A stretch of DNA of 64,000 bases from Pseudomonadota bacterium (GTDB taxonomy: Bacteria > Pseudomonadota > Alphaproteobacteria > Rhizobiales > Phreatobacteraceae): contig JAIUOO010000001.1 in the NCBI GenBank assembly GCA_020161695.1, positions 534,768 through 598,767 on the forward strand. Direction: 5' to 3'. Below, piece by piece: positions 44,451 through 54,429 of the stretch. Position 1 is the stretch's first letter. Each line of letters starts with the position of its first letter. Below the pieces are notes generated by a model, which worked only from the letters and a program-made list of their open reading frames with translations, did no database searches and had not been told where the DNA came from. The translations under genes were made by a program, and so were the position numbers.

Positions 44451-45368
44451 ATGTCCTTCTCTCCCTCTCCCGATCCGGCCCTCGGCGACAAGCTCGCCTG
44501 CGACGCCATCGACATGCTGATCGTGCCGCGCACGCACGACCTCGGCGGCTTCACCGTCCGGCGCGCCCTGCCCTTCGCCAAGCGGCGCATGGTCGGCCCC
44601 TTCATCTTCTTCGACCATATGGGTCCGGCCGAGTTCAAGGACGGCGGCGGCATCGACGTGCGCCCGCACCCCCATATCGGCCTGTCGACGGTCACTTACC
44701 TGTTCGAGGGCGAGATCCAGCATCGCGACTCGCTCGGCACCTATGTTCCGGTGCGACCGGGCGACGTGAACCTGATGACCGCCGGGCGCGGCATCGTCCA
44801 TTCCGAGCGCACCGATCCGGCCTTGAAAGCCAAAGGCCACAAGCTCCACGGCATCCAGAGCTGGGTGGCGCTGCCGAAGTCCCATGAGGAGGTCGCGCCC
44901 GACTTCGACCATGTCGACGAGAAGGCGCTGCCGGTGATCCGGGGCGAGGGCAAGACGATCCGCGTCGTCATGGGCACGCTCTACGGCGAGACCTCGCCGA
45001 CCACGCAGAACTGGGAGACGATCTACGGCGACGTCGTGCTGGAGGCCGGCGCGAAGCTGCCCGTCGATGCCGACACCGACGAACGCTGCATCTACGTCGT
45101 CTCCGGCGAGATCGACCTGCAGGGCGATATCTTCCGCGAGGGCCAGCTTCTGGTTCTGCGCCCGGGCGACCGCATCACGCTCTCGGCCGTGACGCCGGCC
45201 CGCATCATCCTGTGCGGCGGGGCGACCATGGACGGCCCCCGCCACATCTGGTGGAACTTCGTCTCCTCCTCCAAGGAGCGGCTGGAACAGGCCAAGGAGG
45301 ACTGGAAGCAGCGGCGCTTCGACATCGTGCCGGGCGACGAAGAGGATTTTATCCCGCTTCCTGAGTGA
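44451..45368 (+). CDS. Pirin family protein
   Basis: The 305-residue protein is a bicupin. The first cupin has the metal ligands in RPHPHIGLSTVTYLFEG and IVHSERT (three His and one Glu), flanked by RALPFAKRRMVGPFIFFDHM. A second cupin (from about 180) carries DERCIYVVSGEIDL. Bacterial pirins bind iron and have been described as quercetinases or as regulators of pyruvate metabolism; the role here is unknown. The start has GGAG just upstream. The gene is convergent with the AhpD-like gene. Confidence 0.93.
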   Translation: MSFSPSPDPALGDKLACDAIDMLIVPRTHDLGGFTVRRALPFAKRRMVGPFIFFDHMGPAEFKDGGGIDVRPHPHIGLSTVTYLFEGEIQHRDSLGTYVPVRPGDVNLMTAGRGIVHSERTDPALKAKGHKLHGIQSWVALPKSHEEVAPDFDHVDEKALPVIRGEGKTIRVVMGTLYGETSPTTQNWETIYGDVVLEAGAKLPVDADTDERCIYVVSGEIDLQGDIFREGQLLVLRPGDRITLSAVTPARIILCGGATMDGPRHIWWNFVSSSKERLEQAKEDWKQRRFDIVPGDEEDFIPLPE

Positions 45369-45390
45369 TTATTTTCCTTGACCAGCGTAA

Positions 45391-45456
45391 CGCTGCCTGA
45401 TAGGGTTTCCGGCATGTTCGGCAACTGCGCCCACGCCACCGCCTGATCAGGCAGCG
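45391..45456. terminator. Wide inverted repeat between convergent genes
   Basis: CGCTGCCTGA (45391-45400) and TCAGGCAGCG (45447-45456) are perfectly complementary across a 46-base spacer. They lie between the pirin stop and the AhpD-like stop. A terminator role is a guess from the position. Confidence 0.3.
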
Positions 45457-45461
45457 CGGTG

Positions 45462-45821
45462 TCAGGCCGGCGCCAGGGCCTTCGCCTCGAACTGGGTGAA
45501 GGCCGTGAAGGCGTCGGCCGCATACATGAGCGAAGGCCCGCCGCCCATCTGGATCGCCACGCCGAGCGCCTCGGCAACCTCCTGCCGGCTTGCGCCGAGC
45601 TTCACCAGCGCTTCGGCATGATAGCCAAGGCAGCCGTCGCAGCGCGCCGCGACGCCGAGCGACAGGGCGATCAGCTCCTTCGTCTTCTTCGACAGCGCGC
45701 CCTCCTTCATCGCGGCCTGCGTCATCGACGAGAAGCCGGACATGGTCTCGCCGGCCTCCTTGCGCAGTTCGCGCAGGCCGGCGGAAAGGGAACGGGTGAT
45801 GTCGGGATAGGATTTGGACAT
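45462..45821 (-). CDS. Carboxymuconolactone decarboxylase family protein (AhpD-like)
   Basis: The 119-residue protein is an AhpD/CMD helical domain. KTKELIALSLGVAARCDGCLGYH has the redox pair CxxC and the following His of the AhpD core motif, and GVAIQMGGGPSLMYA lies near the end. AhpD-like proteins are disulfide reductases/peroxidase partners. The gene is divergent from the ArsR-type repressor gene with 61 bases between starts; GGAG precedes its ATG. The shared promoter region suggests control by that repressor and a role in sulfide or thiol stress. Confidence 0.9.
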   Translation of the reverse strand: MSKSYPDITRSLSAGLRELRKEAGETMSGFSSMTQAAMKEGALSKKTKELIALSLGVAARCDGCLGYHAEALVKLGASRQEVAEALGVAIQMGGGPSLMYAADAFTAFTQFEAKALAPA

Positions 45822-45847
45822 TGCGGCTCCTTTTGAATTAGATGTTG

Positions 45848-45876
45848 CTAATATAATAACTCGCTGATATATTCAA
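45848..45876 (-). promoter_or_regulatory. Overlapping divergent promoters with AT-rich inverted repeat
   Basis: On the minus strand TTGAAT (45871-45876) and TATTAG (45848-45853) are 17 bases apart, directing the AhpD-like gene. On the plus strand TATAAT (45852-45857) is a perfect -10 for the repressor gene. AATATA (45850-45855) and TATATT (45868-45873) form an inverted repeat covering both. This is the expected place for a BigR-type operator. Confidence 0.6.
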
Positions 45877-45882
45877 GCCACG

Positions 45883-46230
45883 ATGGACGCATCCCCCACG
45901 ACCATTCCGCCGATGGACCTGACCACGATGGAGGCGAAGGCCGGCGAGGCCGCAGCCCTTCTGGCCAATCTCGCCAATGCCAAACGGCTCATGGTGCTGT
46001 GCCATCTCGCCTCGGGCGAGAAGTCGGTGACGGCGCTGATGCGCCTCGTCGGCCTGTCGCAATCGGCCCTGTCGCAGCATCTCGCGCGCCTTCGGGCCGA
46101 CGGGCTGGTGGCGACCCGGCGCGAGGCCCAGGTCATCCATTACCGCATCGCGCACCCGCTGGTGCTCACCCTCATGCGCAGCCTCTACGAGGCCTATTGC
46201 GCCCCCCAGACCCAAGGAGCCACGCCATGA
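45883..46230 (+). CDS. ArsR-family sulfide/persulfide-responsive repressor (BigR/SqrR/YgaV type)
   Basis: The 115-residue winged-helix protein has the recognition helix in [18 protein letters not shown]. Cysteines C40 ([11 protein letters not shown]) and C106 (YEAYCAP) are 66 residues apart. That is the spacing of the two sensing cysteines of BigR and SqrR, which form a di- or tetrasulfide with persulfide and release DNA. There is no metal-box of classic ArsR. It overlaps the rhodanese gene by 4 bases (ATGA), matching the E. coli ygaV-ygaP arrangement. A later ATG at 45913 is an alternative start. Confidence 0.9.
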   Translation: MDASPTTIPPMDLTTMEAKAGEAAALLANLANAKRLMVLCHLASGEKSVTALMRLVGLSQSALSQHLARLRADGLVATRREAQVIHYRIAHPLVLTLMRSLYEAYCAPQTQGATP

Positions 46231-46757
46231 CCGCCAACACCGTCTCCGCCACCGCCCTGTCGCAGTGGATCGCCGCCGACGAGGCGCTGGTGATCGATGT
46301 CCGCGAGCCAGCCGAATTCGCCGGCGGCCATATTCCGGGCTCCCTGTCGGTGCCGATGTCCCGGCTCGGCGACATCGATCTGGCCGAGCCCGGCCGGCGC
46401 AAGGTGGTGCTCGTCTGCGCATCCGGCCGGCGCAGCGACATGAGCTGCGCCAAGGTGGCGGAGCGGACAAGCATGCCGGTCCATTCGCTGAGCGGCGGGC
46501 TCACCGCATGGCGGCAGGCCGGCGGCGCGGTGGAGGGCTCCGGCCGCAACGTCATGCCGCTCGACCGGCAGGTGCTGATCGGCGCCGGCACGGTCGTTCT
46601 GGCCGGTGTCGGGCTCGGATCGCTGGTCCATCCGGGCTTCTATGCCCTGTCGGCCTTTGCCGGCGCCGGCCTGATCGTTGCCGGAACGACCGGCTTCTGC
46701 GGCATGGCGCTGATCCTCGCGCGGATGCCGTGGAACCAGACGCCGCGCTCGGCCTGA
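46227..46757 (+). CDS. YgaP-like membrane rhodanese (rhodanese + DUF2892)
   Basis: The 176-residue protein has an N-terminal rhodanese domain (about 1-105). Its catalytic cysteine C64 lies in [11 protein letters not shown], and [16 protein letters not shown] precedes it. Two membrane helices follow (about 115-135 and 138-160) in a DUF2892 domain. E. coli YgaP has the same layout and transfers sulfane sulfur at the inner membrane. The gene is translationally coupled to its BigR/YgaV-type repressor, so sulfide, persulfide or cyanide handling is the likely role. Confidence 0.9.
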   Translation: MTANTVSATALSQWIAADEALVIDVREPAEFAGGHIPGSLSVPMSRLGDIDLAEPGRRKVVLVCASGRRSDMSCAKVAERTSMPVHSLSGGLTAWRQAGGAVEGSGRNVMPLDRQVLIGAGTVVLAGVGLGSLVHPGFYALSAFAGAGLIVAGTTGFCGMALILARMPWNQTPRSA

Positions 46758-46874
46758 CCGCCGCCCAGCCTGCGCCAATAAGCCGCCCTGCCCCTGCTGC
46801 ATTGCGATCCCTAGCTCCGTGGTGTACCCCTCGACGCTCCGCGACAGCATCCGAAGCGTGCCGCACCGCAGCCG

Positions 46875-48815
46875 GTGACACGAGTGACAGACCGCCCAGC
46901 AACGCCTCTTCTCGATACGATCCGCATCCCATCGGACCTGCGAAAACTGCCGGAATCACAGATCCGGCAGGTTGCGGACGAGCTGCGCGCGGAGACCATC
47001 GCGGCGGTTTCGGTGACCGGCGGCCATCTCGGCGCAGGCCTCGGCGTCGTCGAACTGACGACCGCTCTGCATTACGTCTTCGACACGCCGGCCGACCGGA
47101 TCATCTGGGATGTCGGCCATCAGGCCTACCCGCACAAGATCCTGACCGACAGGCGCGACCGCATCCGCACGCTGCGTCAGGGCGGCGGCCTGTCCGGCTT
47201 CACCAAGCGTTCCGAGAGCGAGTTCGACCCGTTCGGCGCGGCCCATTCCTCGACCTCGATCTCGGCCGGGCTCGGCATGGCCGTGGCCCGCGACCTGTCG
47301 GGCGGCAAGAACCACGTGATCGCGGTGATCGGCGACGGCGCGATGTCGGCCGGCATGGCCTACGAGGCGATGAACAATGCCGGCGCGCGCCATGAGCGGC
47401 TCATCGTCATCCTCAACGACAACGACATGTCGATCGCCCCGCCGGTGGGCGCCATGTCGGCCTATCTGGCGCGGCTCGCCTCGGGCAAGACCTATCTCAA
47501 GCTGCGCGACATCGGAAAGCAGCTGACCAAGAGCCTTGGCCGGACCATCGACCGCACGGTGACCCGCGCCGTCGAGCACGCGCGCGGCTTCGTCACCGGC
47601 GGCACGCTGTTCGAGGAGCTCGGCTTCTACTATGTCGGCCCGATCGACGGGCACAATCTCGACCACCTGCTGCCGGTCCTGAAGAATGTCCGCGACGCCG
47701 ATTTCGGCCCGATCCTCGTCCATGTCGTGACGCAAAAGGGCAAGGGCTATGCCCCCGCCGAGGAAACGCCGGACAAGCTGCACGCCGTCGCGCGCTTCGA
47801 CGTCGTCACCGGCGCGCAGGTCAAGGCCAAGGCCAATGCGCCGAGCTACACCAAGGTGTTCGGTGAAAGCCTGATCAGGGAAGCGGCGAAGGACGACAAG
47901 ATCGTCGCGATCACCGCCGCCATGCCCTCAGGCACCGGCATCGACCTGTTCGAGAAGGCCTTTCCGGCCCGCACCTTCGATGTCGGCATCGCCGAGCAGC
48001 ATGCCGTGACCTTCGCCGCCGGCCTTGCGACCGAGGGCTACAAGCCGTTCTGCGCGATCTATTCGACCTTCCTGCAGCGCGCCTACGACCAGGTCGTCCA
48101 CGACGTGGCGATCCAGGGCCTTCCCGTGCGCTTCCCCATCGACCGCGCCGGCCTCGTCGGCGCCGATGGCGCGACCCATGCCGGCTCCTTCGACGTCGCC
48201 TATCTCGGCTGCCTGCCGGGCATGACCGTCATGGCCGCCGCCGACGAGGCGGAACTCGTCCACATGATCGCGACCGCCGCCGCCTATGACGAAGGCCCCA
48301 TCGCCTTCCGCTATCCGCGCGGCGAGGGCGTCGGCGTCGACATGCCCGCCGAGGGCGTGCCGCTGGAGATCGGCCGCGGCCGCATCGTCAGGGAAGGCAC
48401 ACGCATCGCGCTGCTGTCGCTGGGCACGCGGCTGTCGGAGGCGCTGAAGGCGGCCGAGGAGCTTGGCGCGCTCGGCCTCTCGACGACCGTGGCTGACGCC
48501 CGTTTCGCCAAGCCGCTCGATATCGACCTCGTCACCCGGCTCGCCCGCGAGCACGAGGTGCTGGTGACCATCGAGGAAGGCTCCGTCGGCGGCTTCGGCT
48601 CGTTCGTCCTGCATGCGCTGGCCGACCGGGGCCTGATGGACGGCAAATGCCGCGTGCGCTCCATGGTGCTGCCGGACGCATATCTCGACCACGACAAGCC
48701 CGAGACCATGTATGCCCGCGCCGGCCTCGACGCGAAGGGCATCGTCGCCAAGGTCTTCGAGGCGCTCGGGCGCGAGGTCGTGCCGGCCGCTGTTCCCGGC
48801 GCGCTCAGGGCGTGA
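46875..48815 (+). CDS. dxs: 1-deoxy-D-xylulose-5-phosphate synthase
   Basis: Dxs condenses pyruvate and glyceraldehyde-3-phosphate, the first step of the MEP isoprenoid pathway. The 646-residue protein has the ThDP fold with [31 protein letters not shown] and the metal site [12 protein letters not shown] in the first part. [17 protein letters not shown] and [13 protein letters not shown] follow in the transketolase-like part, and EEGSVGGFG in the C-terminal domain. The start is GTG at 46875 or GTG at 46884, the latter giving the common [11 protein letters not shown]-terminus. The stop overlaps tlyA by 4 bases. Confidence 0.96.
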   Translation: MTRVTDRPATPLLDTIRIPSDLRKLPESQIRQVADELRAETIAAVSVTGGHLGAGLGVVELTTALHYVFDTPADRIIWDVGHQAYPHKILTDRRDRIRTLRQGGGLSGFTKRSESEFDPFGAAHSSTSISAGLGMAVARDLSGGKNHVIAVIGDGAMSAGMAYEAMNNAGARHERLIVILNDNDMSIAPPVGAMSAYLARLASGKTYLKLRDIGKQLTKSLGRTIDRTVTRAVEHARGFVTGGTLFEELGFYYVGPIDGHNLDHLLPVLKNVRDADFGPILVHVVTQKGKGYAPAEETPDKLHAVARFDVVTGAQVKAKANAPSYTKVFGESLIREAAKDDKIVAITAAMPSGTGIDLFEKAFPARTFDVGIAEQHAVTFAAGLATEGYKPFCAIYSTFLQRAYDQVVHDVAIQGLPVRFPIDRAGLVGADGATHAGSFDVAYLGCLPGMTVMAAADEAELVHMIATAAAYDEGPIAFRYPRGEGVGVDMPAEGVPLEIGRGRIVREGTRIALLSLGTRLSEALKAAEELGALGLSTTVADARFAKPLDIDLVTRLAREHEVLVTIEEGSVGGFGSFVLHALADRGLMDGKCRVRSMVLPDAYLDHDKPETMYARAGLDAKGIVAKVFEALGREVVPAAVPGALRA

Positions 48816-49549
48816 GCGGCCGCCGGCTCCGCGCCGACCTGCTGCTGGTCGAGCGCGGCTTCTTCGACAGTAGGGCCAAGGCTCAGGCGGCGATTGCCGC
48901 CGGACTGGTGGTTGCCGCCGGCAAGCCGGTGCGCAAGGCCTCCGAGGATGTCGATGCGACGGCGGAGATCGTTGCCGAGGCGCCGCATCCCTGGGTGTCG
49001 CGGGGCGGCATGAAGCTGGCGAAGGCGCTTGAAGTCTTCAAGGTGCGGCCGATGGACCGGGTGTGCCTCGATGTCGGTTCGTCCACCGGCGGCTTCACCC
49101 ATGTGCTGCTGACCGAAGGCGCGAAAATGGTGATCGCCGTCGATACCGGCCGCGACCAGTTCCATGCCTCGCTGCGCGGCGACAACAACGTGACGCTGAT
49201 GGAAGGCACCGACATCCGCAAGCTGGCGCCGGATGCGCTGCCCGCGACGCCGGACCTCGGCGTCGTCGACGTCAGCTTCATCTCGCTGAAGCTGGTCCTG
49301 CCGGCCGTCTCGGCCCTGCTCGCCCCCGACGCGGAGCTGATCGCGCTGATCAAGCCGCAGTTCGAGGTGGGCCGCGCCCATGTCGGCAAGAACGGCATTG
49401 TCACCGACGATGCCGCGCGCGACGCGGCGGTCGCCGGCATCCGCCTGGAGGCAGAGCGGCTCGGCTGGCGCGTCGGCGGCATGATCGACAGCCCGATCGC
49501 CGGCGGCGACGGCAACCGGGAGTTCCTCATGCACGGGTGGCGGCCATGA
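48812..49549 (+). CDS. tlyA: TlyA-type rRNA methyltransferase (S4 + FtsJ-like)
   Basis: The 245-residue protein has an N-terminal S4 RNA-binding domain ([21 protein letters not shown]) and an FtsJ-like methyltransferase domain with the SAM loop [15 protein letters not shown] and [30 protein letters not shown] follows. TlyA proteins 2'-O-methylate 16S and/or 23S rRNA (affecting capreomycin binding in mycobacteria). The GTG start overlaps the dxs stop (GTGA), and its stop overlaps the next gene (ATGA). The dxs-tlyA order is common in alphaproteobacteria. Confidence 0.93.
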   Translation: MSGRRLRADLLLVERGFFDSRAKAQAAIAAGLVVAAGKPVRKASEDVDATAEIVAEAPHPWVSRGGMKLAKALEVFKVRPMDRVCLDVGSSTGGFTHVLLTEGAKMVIAVDTGRDQFHASLRGDNNVTLMEGTDIRKLAPDALPATPDLGVVDVSFISLKLVLPAVSALLAPDAELIALIKPQFEVGRAHVGKNGIVTDDAARDAAVAGIRLEAERLGWRVGGMIDSPIAGGDGNREFLMHGWRP

Positions 49550-50763
49550 CAGAGCGCCTGACCATTTCCCATGTCGGCCATCGCGGCGACGGCGTCTCGG
49601 ACGGGCGCTTCGTGCCCTATTCGTTGCCCGGCGAGGTGGTTGAGGTGGCGGGCGATGCCGAGCGCGCCGCGCCCGCGCGCATCGTCACGCCGAGCCCCGA
49701 CCGGGTCGAACCGCCCTGCCCGCATTTCGGCACCTGCGGCGGCTGCGCGCTCCAGCACTGGGCCAGCGCCCCCTATCTCGACTGGAAGCGCGACATCGTC
49801 GCTGCGGCCCTGCGCCAGCACGGCCTCGCGCCCGAGATCGCGCCGGCCATCGATGCCCATGGCGAGGGGCGCCGGCGCGTCACGCTTCATGCGCGGCGCG
49901 GCGACGGCCGGCACCTCAAGGTCGGCTTCGCGGCGGCGCGCAGCCACGCGATCATCGCCATCGACGCCTGCCCGCTGCTGGCGCCGTCGCTGGACGGAGC
50001 CCTGCCGGCCGCGCGGACCATAGCAGCGGCGCTCGAGGGGATCGCCAAGCCGCTGGACATCCAGATCACAGCAACGGCGCAGGGCCTCGACATGGAACTG
50101 CGCGGCGCGGGCCGGCTGGCCGAGACGGAGCGCCTCGCGCTGATCGCGGCCGGCAACGCGGCACGCCTCGTGCGGCTGACCAACCATGGCGACCTCGTCA
50201 TGCAGCGCGAGCCGCCGACCGTTTCCGTCGACGGCATGCGCGTGCCCCTGCCGCCCGGTGCGTTCCTGCAGGCGACGGATGCCGGCGAAGCCACGCTCGC
50301 CGGCCTCGTGCTGGACGCCGTCGGCAAGGCGAAATCGGTGGCGGACCTGTTCTGCGGCATCGGCCCCTTCGCGCTGCGCCTCGCCCGGCGGGCGAAGGTG
50401 CTGGCGGCTGATGCCGACGCGCAGGCGGTTGCCGCGCTCGCCGCCGCCACGCGCAATGCCTCGGGGCTGAAGCCGATCCGCGCCGAGGCGCGCGACCTGT
50501 TCCGCCGCCCCTATCTGACCAGGGATCTGAAGGGCCTCGATGCCGTGGTCTTCGATCCGCCGCGCGCGGGTGCCGAGGCGCAGGTCGCCCAGCTTGCCAA
50601 GGCCGATATCGGCCGCATCGTCGCGGTTTCCTGCAATCCCGGTACATTCGCCCGCGATGCATCGATCCTCGTCGCCGCCGGCTGGAAGCTCGGCACGGTG
50701 ACGCCGGTCGACCAGTTCAAATGGTCGGCGCATGTAGAACTGGTGGCGACCTTCACCCGCTAG
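49546..50763 (+). CDS. RumA/TrmA-like RNA (uracil-C5-)-methyltransferase
   Basis: The 405-residue protein has an N-terminal TRAM domain. A Fe-S motif follows in CPHFGTCGGCALQHW with a fourth Cys in IDACPLL. The methyltransferase domain has DLFCGIGPFALRLAR, AVVFDPPRAGAEAQ and the catalytic Cys in VAVSCNPGTFARD. It transfers a methyl from SAM to C5 of a uridine in 23S rRNA or tRNA; the site (747 vs 1939 type) cannot be assigned. It ends convergently with tsaC, sharing CTAG. Confidence 0.92.
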   Translation: MTERLTISHVGHRGDGVSDGRFVPYSLPGEVVEVAGDAERAAPARIVTPSPDRVEPPCPHFGTCGGCALQHWASAPYLDWKRDIVAAALRQHGLAPEIAPAIDAHGEGRRRVTLHARRGDGRHLKVGFAAARSHAIIAIDACPLLAPSLDGALPAARTIAAALEGIAKPLDIQITATAQGLDMELRGAGRLAETERLALIAAGNAARLVRLTNHGDLVMQREPPTVSVDGMRVPLPPGAFLQATDAGEATLAGLVLDAVGKAKSVADLFCGIGPFALRLARRAKVLAADADAQAVAALAAATRNASGLKPIRAEARDLFRRPYLTRDLKGLDAVVFDPPRAGAEAQVAQLAKADIGRIVAVSCNPGTFARDASILVAAGWKLGTVTPVDQFKWSAHVELVATFTR

Positions 50764-51725
50764 GTGCGCGGCGCGGCCGCCCGCGCCAGCCGGTCGCGGA
50801 TCGCCTCGCCCAGTCCCTCGCGCGGAATCCGCATGACCGCGATGCCGGACGCGCCGGAGGCATCCAGCGCGCGCAGATGCCCGAAGAGATTGGCCGCGGC
50901 TTCGGCGAGGTCGCCGGAGGGCGACAGGTTGAGGATGCGGCCGGCGCCCGGCAGCGCGTCCGGACCGAAGGCCAGCAGCGCCTCTCCCGGCGACACGTCG
51001 CGGGCATCGAGGCGGATGGCGGCGTTCGGCGCGTAGTGCGAGGCCAGCATGCCCGGCGCGATGGTCGCCTCCCCGGCGGGCGCGGCGAGCGGACGGCCGA
51101 TCACGGCCTCGATGGCTTCGCGCGGCACGCCGCCCGGCCGGAGCAGGACCGGCGCGTCAGCGAGGCAGGCGACGATGGTCGATTCAACGCCGACCTCGGT
51201 CGGGCCAGCATCGAGCACCGCGTCGATGCGGCCGTCGAGATCGGCCAGCACATGGGCGGCCGTCGTCGGGCTGACGTGGCCCGAGCGGTTGGCCGAAGGC
51301 GCGGCGACGGGGCGACCCGCCGCGTTGAGCAAGGCGCGCGCGACCGGATGGCTCGGCACGCGCAGGCCAACCGTGTCGAGCCCGGCGCGGGCGAGGTCGG
51401 AAATGCCGGCCCCCTCCGCCATGGGCACGACCAGCGTCAGCGGCCCCGGCCAGAAGGCGTCGGCCAGCGCCTGCGCGTGGCGGTCGAAGACACCGAGCTT
51501 CAGCGCCTCGGCGGGCTCGCCGACATGGGCGATGAGCGGATTGAAGCTCGGCCGGCCCTTGGCCTCGTAGATGGCGGCGACGGCGCGCCCGTCGGTCGCG
51601 TCCGCGCCGAGCCCATAGACGGTCTCGGTCGGCAGGGCGACGAGCCGGCCATCGCGGATCAGACGGCCAGCCTCGGCGATACCGGCGGCATCGGCGGGCA
51701 GAAGACGGGTTCGGGACGCGGACAT
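50760..51725 (-). CDS. tsaC: L-threonylcarbamoyladenylate synthase (Sua5/YwlC long form)
   Basis: This enzyme makes threonylcarbamoyl-AMP for the t6A37 modification of ANN-reading tRNAs. The 321-residue protein has the YrdC core with LVALPTETVYGLGADAT, YEAKGRPSFNPL, VGLRVPSHPVARAL and APSANRSGHVSPT. A C-terminal Sua5 domain (after ~220) begins at APGMLASHYAPN. That length marks the Sua5 type rather than short TsaC. Its stop shares the CTAG with the preceding RumA-like gene, so the two genes are convergent with a 4-base overlap. Confidence 0.94.
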   Translation of the reverse strand: MSASRTRLLPADAAGIAEAGRLIRDGRLVALPTETVYGLGADATDGRAVAAIYEAKGRPSFNPLIAHVGEPAEALKLGVFDRHAQALADAFWPGPLTLVVPMAEGAGISDLARAGLDTVGLRVPSHPVARALLNAAGRPVAAPSANRSGHVSPTTAAHVLADLDGRIDAVLDAGPTEVGVESTIVACLADAPVLLRPGGVPREAIEAVIGRPLAAPAGEATIAPGMLASHYAPNAAIRLDARDVSPGEALLAFGPDALPGAGRILNLSPSGDLAEAAANLFGHLRALDASGASGIAVMRIPREGLGEAIRDRLARAAAPRT

Positions 51726-51825
51726 GGCCCGGCGCTTACCATGGCCGCGCCTCTCCCGTCATCCGTCCGGCGTCCTTGCCGGTCCCGCGCGGCGGACCTA
51801 AAGATCGGCCGACCGGAGAATTGCC

Positions 51826-53607
51826 ATGACCTATCGCGCGCCCGTCGCCGACATGATCGCCACGCTGAAACAGGCCGCCGGCCTCGACCAGGCCATAGCG
51901 GAGGGCCTCTATGGCGACCTGACGCTGGCCGATATCGAGGCGATCCTCGAGGAAGCCGGCAAGTTCGCGGGCGAGCGCATCGCGCCGCTCAACACGCTCG
52001 GCGACAAGCACGGCACCCCGTTCAAGGACGGGCAGGTGACCATGCCGCCGGGCTGGAAGGAGACCTACACGGACTGGGCCGCCGCCGGCTGGAACGGGCT
52101 GATGGCCGATGCCGACTATGGCGGGCAGGCCCTGCCCTGCATCATCAATTCCGCCTGTCTTGAGATGTGGAACGCCGCCTCCGGCGCCTTCGGGCTCGGG
52201 CCCCTGCTGACGCAGGGCGCCATCGAGGCGATCACCGCCCACGCCTCCGACGCGCTCAAGGCCAAGTACCTGCCGAAGATGGTCTCCGGCGAGTGGACCG
52301 GCACCATGAACCTGACCGAGCCCTCCGCCGGCTCGGACCTCGCGGGCATGCGAACGAAGGCAGTGCCCGCCGGCGACGGCACCTATCGCATCACCGGCTC
52401 GAAGATCTTCATCACCTATGGCGAGCATGATCTCACCGAGAACATCATCCATCTCGTTCTCGCGCGCCTGCCCGACGCCCCGGCCGGCACCAAGGGCATC
52501 TCGCTGTTCATCGTGCCGAAGTTCCTCGTCGGCGAGGATGGCTCCATCGGCGAACGCAACGACGTCCGCTGCCACTCCATCGAACACAAGCTCGGCGTCC
52601 ACGCCTCGCCCACCTGCACCATGGTCTATGGCGACAAGGGCGGCGCCATCGGCTGGTTGGTCGGCGAGGAAAACCGTGGCCTGATGGCCATGTTCACGAT
52701 GATGAACAATGCCCGCCTCGCGGTGGCGTTGCAGGGCGTCTCCATCGCCGAGCGGGCGACGCAGCAGGCGATCGCCTATGCGAGCGAACGCCGGCAGGGC
52801 CGCGCGCCCGGCTATGCCGGCGAGGGCATGGGCCCGATCGCGCTGCACCCGGATGTCAGGCGCATGATCGGCACGATGCGCGCCTATACCCGCGCCGCCC
52901 GCGCCATCTGCTACCGCCTCGCCTCGGAGATCGACCGGGCCCATCTCGGCAAGACCGAGGAGGAGCGGAAGGCGAGCAATGCTCGCGCCTCGCTGCTGAC
53001 GCCGGTGGCCAAGGCCTTCTCGACCGATATCGGCAACGAGGTCGCGTCGATCGGCGTGCAGGTCCATGGCGGCATGGGCTTCGTCGAGGAGACGGGCGCC
53101 GCCCAGCACATGCGCGACGCACGCATCTACGCGATCTACGAGGGCACCAACGGCATCCAGGCCATCGACCTCGTCACCCGCAAGATCGGCCTCGAGGGAG
53201 GCGCGCTGGTCGATGCCGAGATCGCCCGGATGCGCCGGGTCATCGCCGATGTCGCCGGCACCAACGCCGCCGATTTCGGGCTGACCGCGCCGCGCCTCGC
53301 CGAGGCCGTCGACGCGCTGGAGCGGGCAACCAAGCACCTGCTCGCCGCGCTGAAATCCGATCAGGCGGATGCTCTGGCGGGCGCGAGCCCTTACGCGCGC
53401 CTGTTCGGCCTCGCCCTCGGCGGCACGTCGCTGGCCGAGAAGGCGCTTGCGACGCGCGCCGGCGGCCCGGACGTCGTCCGCGCCGAGGCGACCGGCCTTG
53501 CCCGCTTCTTCGCCGAGAACCTCGCCACCGCCGCTTCCGGCCTTGCCGAAAGCGTCGTCTCCGGCGGCGCCAGCATTACCGATCTCGACATCCCGCTCGC
53601 GAGCTGA
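51826..53607 (+). CDS. Acyl-CoA dehydrogenase (long, DmdC-like subfamily)
   Basis: The 593-residue flavoprotein fits the long acyl-CoA dehydrogenase group that includes DmdC. It has an N-terminal extra region (about 1-75), [19 protein letters not shown] and [10 protein letters not shown] in the FAD/substrate region. The C-terminal [19 protein letters not shown] is followed by [13 protein letters not shown], where Glu is the likely catalytic base. It oxidises an acyl-CoA to enoyl-CoA; substrate length is not defined. The enoyl-CoA hydratase gene follows 8 bases later, so they form an operon. Confidence 0.93.
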   Translation: MTYRAPVADMIATLKQAAGLDQAIAEGLYGDLTLADIEAILEEAGKFAGERIAPLNTLGDKHGTPFKDGQVTMPPGWKETYTDWAAAGWNGLMADADYGGQALPCIINSACLEMWNAASGAFGLGPLLTQGAIEAITAHASDALKAKYLPKMVSGEWTGTMNLTEPSAGSDLAGMRTKAVPAGDGTYRITGSKIFITYGEHDLTENIIHLVLARLPDAPAGTKGISLFIVPKFLVGEDGSIGERNDVRCHSIEHKLGVHASPTCTMVYGDKGGAIGWLVGEENRGLMAMFTMMNNARLAVALQGVSIAERATQQAIAYASERRQGRAPGYAGEGMGPIALHPDVRRMIGTMRAYTRAARAICYRLASEIDRAHLGKTEEERKASNARASLLTPVAKAFSTDIGNEVASIGVQVHGGMGFVEETGAAQHMRDARIYAIYEGTNGIQAIDLVTRKIGLEGGALVDAEIARMRRVIADVAGTNAADFGLTAPRLAEAVDALERATKHLLAALKSDQADALAGASPYARLFGLALGGTSLAEKALATRAGGPDVVRAEATGLARFFAENLATAASGLAESVVSGGASITDLDIPLAS

Positions 53608-53615
53608 AGGCCGTC

Positions 53616-54362
53616 ATGACCGATCACGTCAGCATTACCCGCCAGGATAACGGCGTCGTCCTCGTCCGCATGACGAGGCTCGACAAGAAGAACGCGCTGA
53701 CCGGCGCCATGTACGACACGATGCGCGGCGTCATCGAGAACGCAGGCGCGGAGGGCACCCGCGCGGTGGTCTTCGCGGGCGGGCCGGGCGTGTTCACCTC
53801 GGGCAACGACATCGCCGATTTCGTTCAGCGCTCCGCGGGCGGGGCCAAGACCTCGCCGGCCGGCGATTTCATCAAGGCGCTGGGGACCGTCGAGGTGCCG
53901 ATGATCGCCGCGGTCGACGGCCTCGCCATCGGGGTCGGCACCACCATGATGCTGCATATGGATCTCGCCTATGCGAGCCCGAACGCACTGTTCCGCATGC
54001 CCTTCGTCGATCTCGGGCTGGTGCCGGAGGCGGCGTCATCGCTGATCTTCCCGCGCCTCGCCGGCATCAAGAAGGCGACCGAATACATCATGCTGGCCGA
54101 GCCGTTCGGCGCGAAGGAGGCCGCGGAGATCGGCCTCGTCAATCAGGTGGTGGCGCCGGAGGAGCTGGAGGCGAAGGCGCTGGCCGCCGCGGCGAAGCTC
54201 GCCGCCAAGCCGCCCATCGCGCTCGCCCATACGCGCCGGCTGCTGCGCAAGGGTTCGGACGAGGTCCGCGCCCGCATGGACGAGGAAGGCGCGCTGTTCG
54301 CCGAGCTGCTGAAGGGCGACGAGGCGAAGGCCGCCTTCATGGCCTTCATGACGCGGAAATAG
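53616..54362 (+). CDS. Enoyl-CoA hydratase/isomerase family protein
   Basis: The 248-residue crotonase-fold protein has LDKKNALTGAMYDTMRG, VVFAGGPGVFTSGNDIADF (oxyanion-hole loop) and AVDGLAIGVGTTMMLHMDLAYAS (second loop). LVPEAASSLIFPRLAG follows. At the two glutamate positions of rat enoyl-CoA hydratase, LGLVPEAASS offers one Glu, so an isomerase or a divergent hydratase is possible. It lies between the acyl-CoA dehydrogenase and SDR genes and likely acts in the same beta-oxidation-like route. Confidence 0.9.
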   Translation: MTDHVSITRQDNGVVLVRMTRLDKKNALTGAMYDTMRGVIENAGAEGTRAVVFAGGPGVFTSGNDIADFVQRSAGGAKTSPAGDFIKALGTVEVPMIAAVDGLAIGVGTTMMLHMDLAYASPNALFRMPFVDLGLVPEAASSLIFPRLAGIKKATEYIMLAEPFGAKEAAEIGLVNQVVAPEELEAKALAAAAKLAAKPPIALAHTRRLLRKGSDEVRARMDEEGALFAELLKGDEAKAAFMAFMTRK

Positions 54363-54429
54363 CGGTTTCCCGCAAGACGCTGCGTCTCCGCGCATGGCAT
54401 TGTCCCAGTTCGAACGGGAGGAGACCGCC

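Noticed and set aside
48883..50733. 616-codon minus-strand frame over tlyA and the RumA-like gene
   Set aside because: Antisense shadow of two genes with clear motifs.
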